From contig BSQZ01000060.1 in NCBI GenBank assembly GCA_033239005.1, forward strand, positions 3,419,001 through 3,483,000: a stretch of 64,000 bases of DNA. Direction: 5' to 3'. The first letter of the stretch is position 1. Each line of letters begins with the position of its first letter. This stretch comes from Lamellibrachia satsuma. Taxonomy: Eukaryota > Annelida > Polychaeta > Sabellida > Siboglinidae. Shown here piece after piece: positions 58,764 through 64,000 of the stretch. The notes under the pieces are model-generated. The model was not told the origin of the DNA and searched no databases. It saw only the letters and a list, made by a program, of their open reading frames with translations. The position numbers were made by a program, and so were the translations under genes.

Positions 58764-58852
58764 CACCACAACGGGTTTCATTCGAGCAGCTTCCTGTGTT
58801 CAATGGATCCTGTGTTTGCCTGACAGACAGTGATGCGGGCGCTGTGGTAGCT
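58764..58852 (+). CDS. second exon of the signal-peptide gene
   Basis: A strong acceptor (gtgtttttgtag) is followed by PQRVSFEQLPVFNGSCVCLT and DSDAGAVVA before a gtaaac donor (a gtagct donor six bases earlier is possible). An NGSC glycosylation site and two Cys fit an extracellular mature N terminus. Later exons were not recognised. Confidence 0.5.
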
Positions 58853-59201
58853 GTAAACATATTACTATCTCGTAGCGCCTTCCGATGCCTTTGTTATAAG
58901 AGTAACCTTAATTACAGAAGTGACCAATATAATGACACTAAGTCACCGGGTTCAGATATGGTGATCATTATGTCACATGTGCGAAAAGCGATATTTGACA
59001 GACTAATAGCTGGAATAGTTAGAATGATTATAAACCGTTTGCAGAAGCATAGGCCTATCTTTGGTAGAAGTATATTAAACTATGTCCATGCGCTACATTT
59101 ATAATACATTTGCGAAAACCTATGACAAGGAACGACGTACCCAGTGAAGTGAGTTGCTTAGAAAGAGAGTTGTGGTAAGTTTCACGATCATCGATTATAC
59201 T

Positions 59202-59202
<1 letters not shown>

Positions 59203-59295
<93 letters not shown>
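59203..59295. repeat. (TA)n microsatellite
   Basis: Near-perfect TA run. Confidence 0.98.
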
Positions 59296-59298
<3 letters not shown>

Positions 59299-59359
59299 AA
59301 ACTCCATCCTCAACTGATTTAGACTATCGAAAATCCGATTCGTTGATGTCCAAATATAT

Positions 59360-60600
59360 ATAGTGTGTAAATAGTTTATGTAACATCCGCAGTCGATTTA
59401 ATAAAAAATTGTATTGTGTTCAAATCATCGAAAGAATTGACTTTAGTTATTAGATCTGGTAAGGCTCAAAATAATGGAAATGCAAAATGATCAACAATGT
59501 ACGGGTCAATGCCAATCATGGGCGTGACTTCCATCCTCTCGCCAATCATGGGCGTGACTTCCATCATCTTGCCAATCATGGGCGTGACTTCCATCCTCTT
59601 GCCAATCATGGGCGTGACTTCCATCCTCTTGCCAATCATGGGCGTGACTTCCATCCTCTCGCCAATCATGGGCGTGACTTCCATCCTCTTGCCAATCATG
59701 GGCGTGACTTCCATCCTCTTGCCAATCATGGGCGTGACTTCCATCCTCTCGCCAATCATGGGCGTGACTTCCATCCTCTTGCCAATCATGGGCGTGACTT
59801 CCATCCTCTTGCCAATCATGGGCGTGACTTCCATCCTCTCGCCAATCATGGGCGTGACTTCCATCCTCTTGCCAATCATGGGCGTGACTTCCATCCTCTT
59901 GCCAATCATGGGCGTGACTTCCATCCTCTTGCCAATCATGGGCGTGACTTCCATCATCTTGCCAATCATGGGCGTGACTTCCATCCTCTCGCCAATCATG
60001 GGCGTGACTTCCATCCTCTTGCCAATCATAGGCGTGACTTCCATCATCTTGCCACTCATGGGCGTGACTTCCATCCTCTTGCCAATCATGGGCGTGACTT
60101 CCATCCTCTCGCCAATCATGGGCGTGACTTCCATCCTCTTGCCAATCATGGGCATGACTTCCATCCTCTCGGCAATCATGGGCGTGACTTCCACCCTCTC
60201 TCCAATCATGGGCGTGACTTCCACCCTCTCTCCAATCATGGGCGTGACTTTCACCCTCTCTCCAATCATGGGCGTGACTTCCACCCTCTCTCCAATCATG
60301 GGCGTGACTTCCACCCTCTCTCCAATCATGGGCGTGACTTTCACCCTCTCTCCAATCATGGGCGTGACTTCCACCCTCTCTCCAATCATAGGCGTGACTT
60401 AGCGTTTCCATTTTCATTTCACTTAATGTTTGATCGAACATTAAATAAATTAGTAGTTTGTCTGGTGATATCACACAAAGACTACATACAAAAGTTACAC
60501 AAACGAGCCAGCATTTTGCAGTGGATACTAGGTAGGTTTGATTTTTCGCAAAATGAATTTGAAATGAGATTACCAAAAAATCGATTTGAGGAGGAACCTC
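59360..60600 (+). repeat. dispersed element R3, expanded by a 30-bp array
   Basis: The flanks match 4530-4965 in reverse. Between them, 59505-60395 holds about 30 units of gccaatcatgggcgtgactt then ccatcctctt. Because 30 is a multiple of three, a 373-residue plus frame stays open with units NHGRDFHPLA, and its C-terminal CLVISHKDYIQKLHKRAS is shared with the unexpanded copy. Minus frames over the array are artefacts of the repeat. Confidence 0.92.
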
Positions 60601-62039
60601 TAATATAATAATACATTCAGTTGACATCACAAGGAGCCTCGAGTTTCCGTGTTGTACACAAAATCAAGAGAGAGAGAGGGGGGGGAGTATATATACACAT
60701 ACACACACGCCAGATTGTCCGGTGGTATTGAAGGTTATGCCATTTCGATTCCGCAATCAATATTTCAAAAACGTGAACGCATTTTTCCTGTTTGCATCAT
60801 TTCATTATTAACAGCAGTCATGCTATGTTATGTGATAGACATATTTATGCTTGTAGTAAGACCTACTGATATACCCTTTTGAGAAAACAATCCGGTGGAC
60901 CGGTGAAATTGCACGCGAAACGAACACGAACAGGTGAACATTGCGCGGGAATGGAACTGTCGTCTGCCTCTGACAATGGCGTCACTTGCGGCAACAAGAC
61001 TTTTTAACGAGTGTCATAGTGATTATTAGACGGCTTCAGCTGATGGTAAATGACGTGTTCCCATTCAATACGTGAACCCGGTACTATTGTGTAAGTAATG
61101 ACAGCACGATACTCAACGACAACCCCTTTCCACAAGCCACAGCATGAGTCAAGACAGATCGGCGACGTTCCGGCGTTACTCTCGACTGTAGGCCCCGGGG
61201 CTGATCGCCACAATGGAATGAGTCAGCATTAGGATTGGTGATGTGAGGAAACATAAACTCCGACGAACAGGAAGCTAAACTTGTTATTTCTTGAGAAACG
61301 TAAAGAGTTCGACCCGTCTGTACCACTTGTATTCTACGTACAGCAGACACGTGACTGTACCGCATAACATTTACTGAAATAACATAATGAAAATCTATCG
61401 AAATGAAAATCTATCGAAAATTAGACATTGACTATTTCTGTAGAATAGGTAGTATTCAATGGTTTTATAAAAAAAATCTACTATGCTCTGTAGTATTATA
61501 TAGATTTCTATACCATTAAAAAACCTATATATATGTTGTAGATGTGGATTTAGGTCACACACCCTTAAGGTCACACCCTATGTAGCTATACATGTAGATG
61601 GTGTTTAATTTCAGCCCTGCATTGTTTAAAAATAAATGGCTTGCGGATGATAGGAACAAGGTTAAATTGTAATTGTTTGAACTGTTACCATATCTTGTAA
61701 AAACAAATTTATATTTTAAAAGTTCAGACATGCAGATAAAATGCGTTGATCACGCTTAATTTGTTCGGTGTTTTGACATTACAGCACTTGTAACACAAAC
61801 ACTTCACCTGTGATGTACAGAAACCCTTTCTTACATATTTGTTTAAATAGTCAACTGTTACATAACACTAAACTCACAACTGCCCACCCCTTAAGGGCAC
61901 ACCCTATGTAGCTATACACTTCGCTGCACCCACCTGGGCTCATTCCTGATTCGAATATATTAAAAAACCGTTCGCAACGAACAATACTGGGTGTGACGGT
62001 AGATAGTGTGCGCGGGAAGTTGGCAGGGGTCTTGTCCGC
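60601..62039. other. no gene seen
   Basis: Minus frames at 61004-61365 look weakly protein-like but lack convincing splice sites. cacaccctatgtagctatac occurs twice (near 61571 and 61899). Confidence 0.4.
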
Positions 62040-62155
62040 CCTGGAATACTGAAGGGAGATGGTAGGGAGGGAGCAGGGAGGGATGGAGGGGGAAGGCAGA
62101 GTGAGGGTGAAGGTGAGGGAGAGGGAAGGAGGGAGGGTAGAGAAGCGAGAGTGAC
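62040..62155. repeat. purine-rich low-complexity tract
   Basis: GGGA/GGGT-rich, giving spurious Pro/Ser-rich minus frames. Confidence 0.85.
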
Positions 62156-62554
62156 TTCATGCCCAAAAACATTGTACAACGGCCGGATTCACGAAGCGTG
62201 GGTACCCGTACGATGGAATTTATGTGGACGTTTGACCGGCTTGCTAGATTACTCAACTTGGAATAAACACTTTATCACATCATCCTACATCTTTGACAGC
62301 ACAATTTCCAACGACGCACTATGAAACATATGCTGTACAGTTGCGTTGTCCGTGAAAGTGGACCTACAAAGAAGGTCCATGTTCGGCCACGTGCTACGGA
62401 GGCTAATATAAACTCATGAACAAGAACCCTGTAATTCGTTGTACTGTGTGCTAACCAACATAGAGCCCGTCTAGGACGCCGCTGCACAAACCCGTTGCGT
62501 GTGCTGTTCAGTGATCTCAAAGAAGTTAGACCACGTACACTCAGATCAATAAAC

Positions 62555-62660
62555 AAGCTACTGAAAGAGAAAGAATGAGAGAGAGAAAGAGAGAGGTGGC
62601 GAAAGAAAGAGAGAGAGGAGAGGAGCGAAATAGAGACGGGAGAGAGAGAGAGAGAGAGAA

Positions 62661-62714
<54 letters not shown>

Positions 62715-62808
62715 GGAGAGAGAGAGAGAGAGAGAGAGAGGAGAGGAGCGAAATAGAGACGGGAGAGGGAGAGAGAGAGAGAGATGGGAGAGAGAGAGAG
62801 AGATAGGA

Positions 62809-62900
<92 letters not shown>
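62555..62900. repeat. (GA)n tract followed by (TA)n
   Basis: About 250 bp of GA-rich purine strand with an internal duplicated segment (gagaggagcgaaatagagac at about 62620 and 62740), then about 90 bp of TA. Confidence 0.97.
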
Positions 62901-62903
<3 letters not shown>

Positions 62904-63178
62904 ACAAATAATGAAACAATAGAGATATGCATTGACACAAATAAAATATATGCAAATATATAATAATACTGGTGTGCATACATCTTTATTTGAAACCAGT
63001 ATAGATAACCATAATTAATATAAAAAACTTTCATGTTAAAACAAGTAGGGATCAGTGGCTCCCATTAAGACATACTGTCGCTATCATAGGAGCCACCCCA
63101 GTTATGACTAATAATGTTTTTATTATTTGTTGGCCTTTTTAATTACCTGTCTATCTCAATTATATAAGCATGTGGATT

Positions 63179-64000
63179 TTATCTGGCAGTAAGTGTTTTT
63201 TTATACCTGTTAATATGATCAAGTGTGTGTGTGTGTGTATGTACTTGAATATTAGAGTTTCCATCCATTAATGAACAATTAGCATTGCTGATTTTGGTGA
63301 CATGAATAACAGTTTGGAAGTGTACATGTGCCTTTATATGTTTGCAGAAGAAAGATTTTTGCATAAATTGTAAAGCCTCGCAGGTTATAAGTATAAGTAT
63401 CTTTTCTTTCACTATATCAGAAGTGTTGTTTATAATGAATGGCAAATTATATTTAAGAAATTTTTTGGCAAATTCATGTTTAGTTCTAGCAGTATGTATA
63501 TTTTTAGACTTCCGAGTGTCATGAAAGTGTATATTAACATTTGGAGTAATCTGCCAGTTTAATAAATAGACAGGTAAGTGTCTATGGATGTATTTAAAGT
63601 AAAATTTTAATTCTTGTAACTTTAATTGATCTTCTATCTTAAACAAATTAAGTTACTTAAAAAGTGGATCAGTATGTGAATTATATCCGCTTAAAGTTAT
63701 TATACGAACAGCTCTTTTCTGAATTTTAATTAATTTGTTTCCTTTGTATCTCCATGCCATAATACAATAGTTTATATGTGATAATATTAATGAGTTATAT
63801 AACAATTTTTTTATTTCTAGAGGCAAAACATATTTTAGCCTATTTAATATGCCAATCATTTTTGCACATTTATTAGATATTTTTTCTGTATGTTCTTTCC
63901 AATTTAAATTTGAATCCAGGGTTAACCCTAAGAAATTAAATTCATCTACTTTTTCAATATTTGTATTATCTATGTTAAGTGTAAGGGAATGTATACCTTT
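63179..64000 (-). mobile_element. LINE C-terminal region, continues off the window
   Basis: The minus strand reads VDEFNFLGLTLDSNLNWKEH, KKLLYNSLILSHINYCIMAW, KLIKIQKRAVRIITLSGYN, then a TAA at about 63653 and KIEDQLKLQELKFYFKYIHR. This is the post-RT part of an APE-type LINE (Jockey/CR1 group), with at least one stop. The RT domain would lie beyond 64000. Confidence 0.82.

Noticed and set aside
59466..60630. Three or more long overlapping frames of 300-374 residues on both strands
   Set aside because: They are produced by a 30-bp repeat, which keeps every frame open. Only the plus frame shares flanking protein with another copy, and that is reported as a repeat.
61004..61365. Possible minus-strand extracellular exon
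   Set aside because: Two frames compete, with no strong acceptor or donor; not enough to call.

Overview
The window is animal nuclear DNA, not prokaryotic or organellar. It has intron-split genes with GT..AG borders, RNase-inactive LINE remains, tRNA-derived SINEs, many minisatellites and AT-rich intergenic DNA. Gene content (a PIWI-clade protein, repeated FN3-like ectodomain modules, THAP/DDE-type exons, CR1 LINEs with an SGNH-esterase ORF1) points to a marine invertebrate. My best guess is a cephalochordate (amphioxus), because so many introns carry tandem arrays that include a splice site; this is an inference and a lophotrochozoan is not excluded.

Layout. 0-1.3 kb (+): the last two coding exons of a PIWI protein, preceded by a 49-bp tandem array that runs into the 3' splice site. 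1.3-13.3 kb: mostly dispersed repeats, with one decayed Zn-loop (His-Me finger) endonuclease-like ORF. 13.5-19.7 kb (+): exons of an unidentified multi-exon gene with a helical, coiled-coil-like exon. 20.2-24.3 kb (-): exons of a THAP/DDE transposase-like gene and a nearby 218-residue coding stretch of unknown identity. 28.2-41.9 kb (-): exons of a large extracellular protein built from FN3-like modules, its introns filled with minisatellites and two opposite CR1 insertions. 43.6-48.6 kb: repeats and a SINE cluster. 48.75-52.9 kb (-): the 3' end of a type I membrane protein (Ser/Thr stalk exon, transmembrane exon, 455-residue repeat-rich cytoplasmic tail, poly(A) signal). 53.3-55.1 kb: a TIR-bounded element containing an 18-bp array. 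55.3-58.9 kb (+): the signal-peptide exon and second exon of another secreted or membrane protein, with a hAT transposase remnant and a foldback repeat in its intron. 59.4-64 kb: an expanded 30-bp array inside a dispersed element, simple repeats and a LINE that leaves the window.

No operons or RNA genes were found. The genes look independent. The strongest recurring structure is the tandem array that copies an exon-intron border: about ten candidate cases here, on both strands, at both donor and acceptor sides. The best-supported single gene model is the membrane protein with a tandem YAEV-motif tail, whose three exons join in phase.
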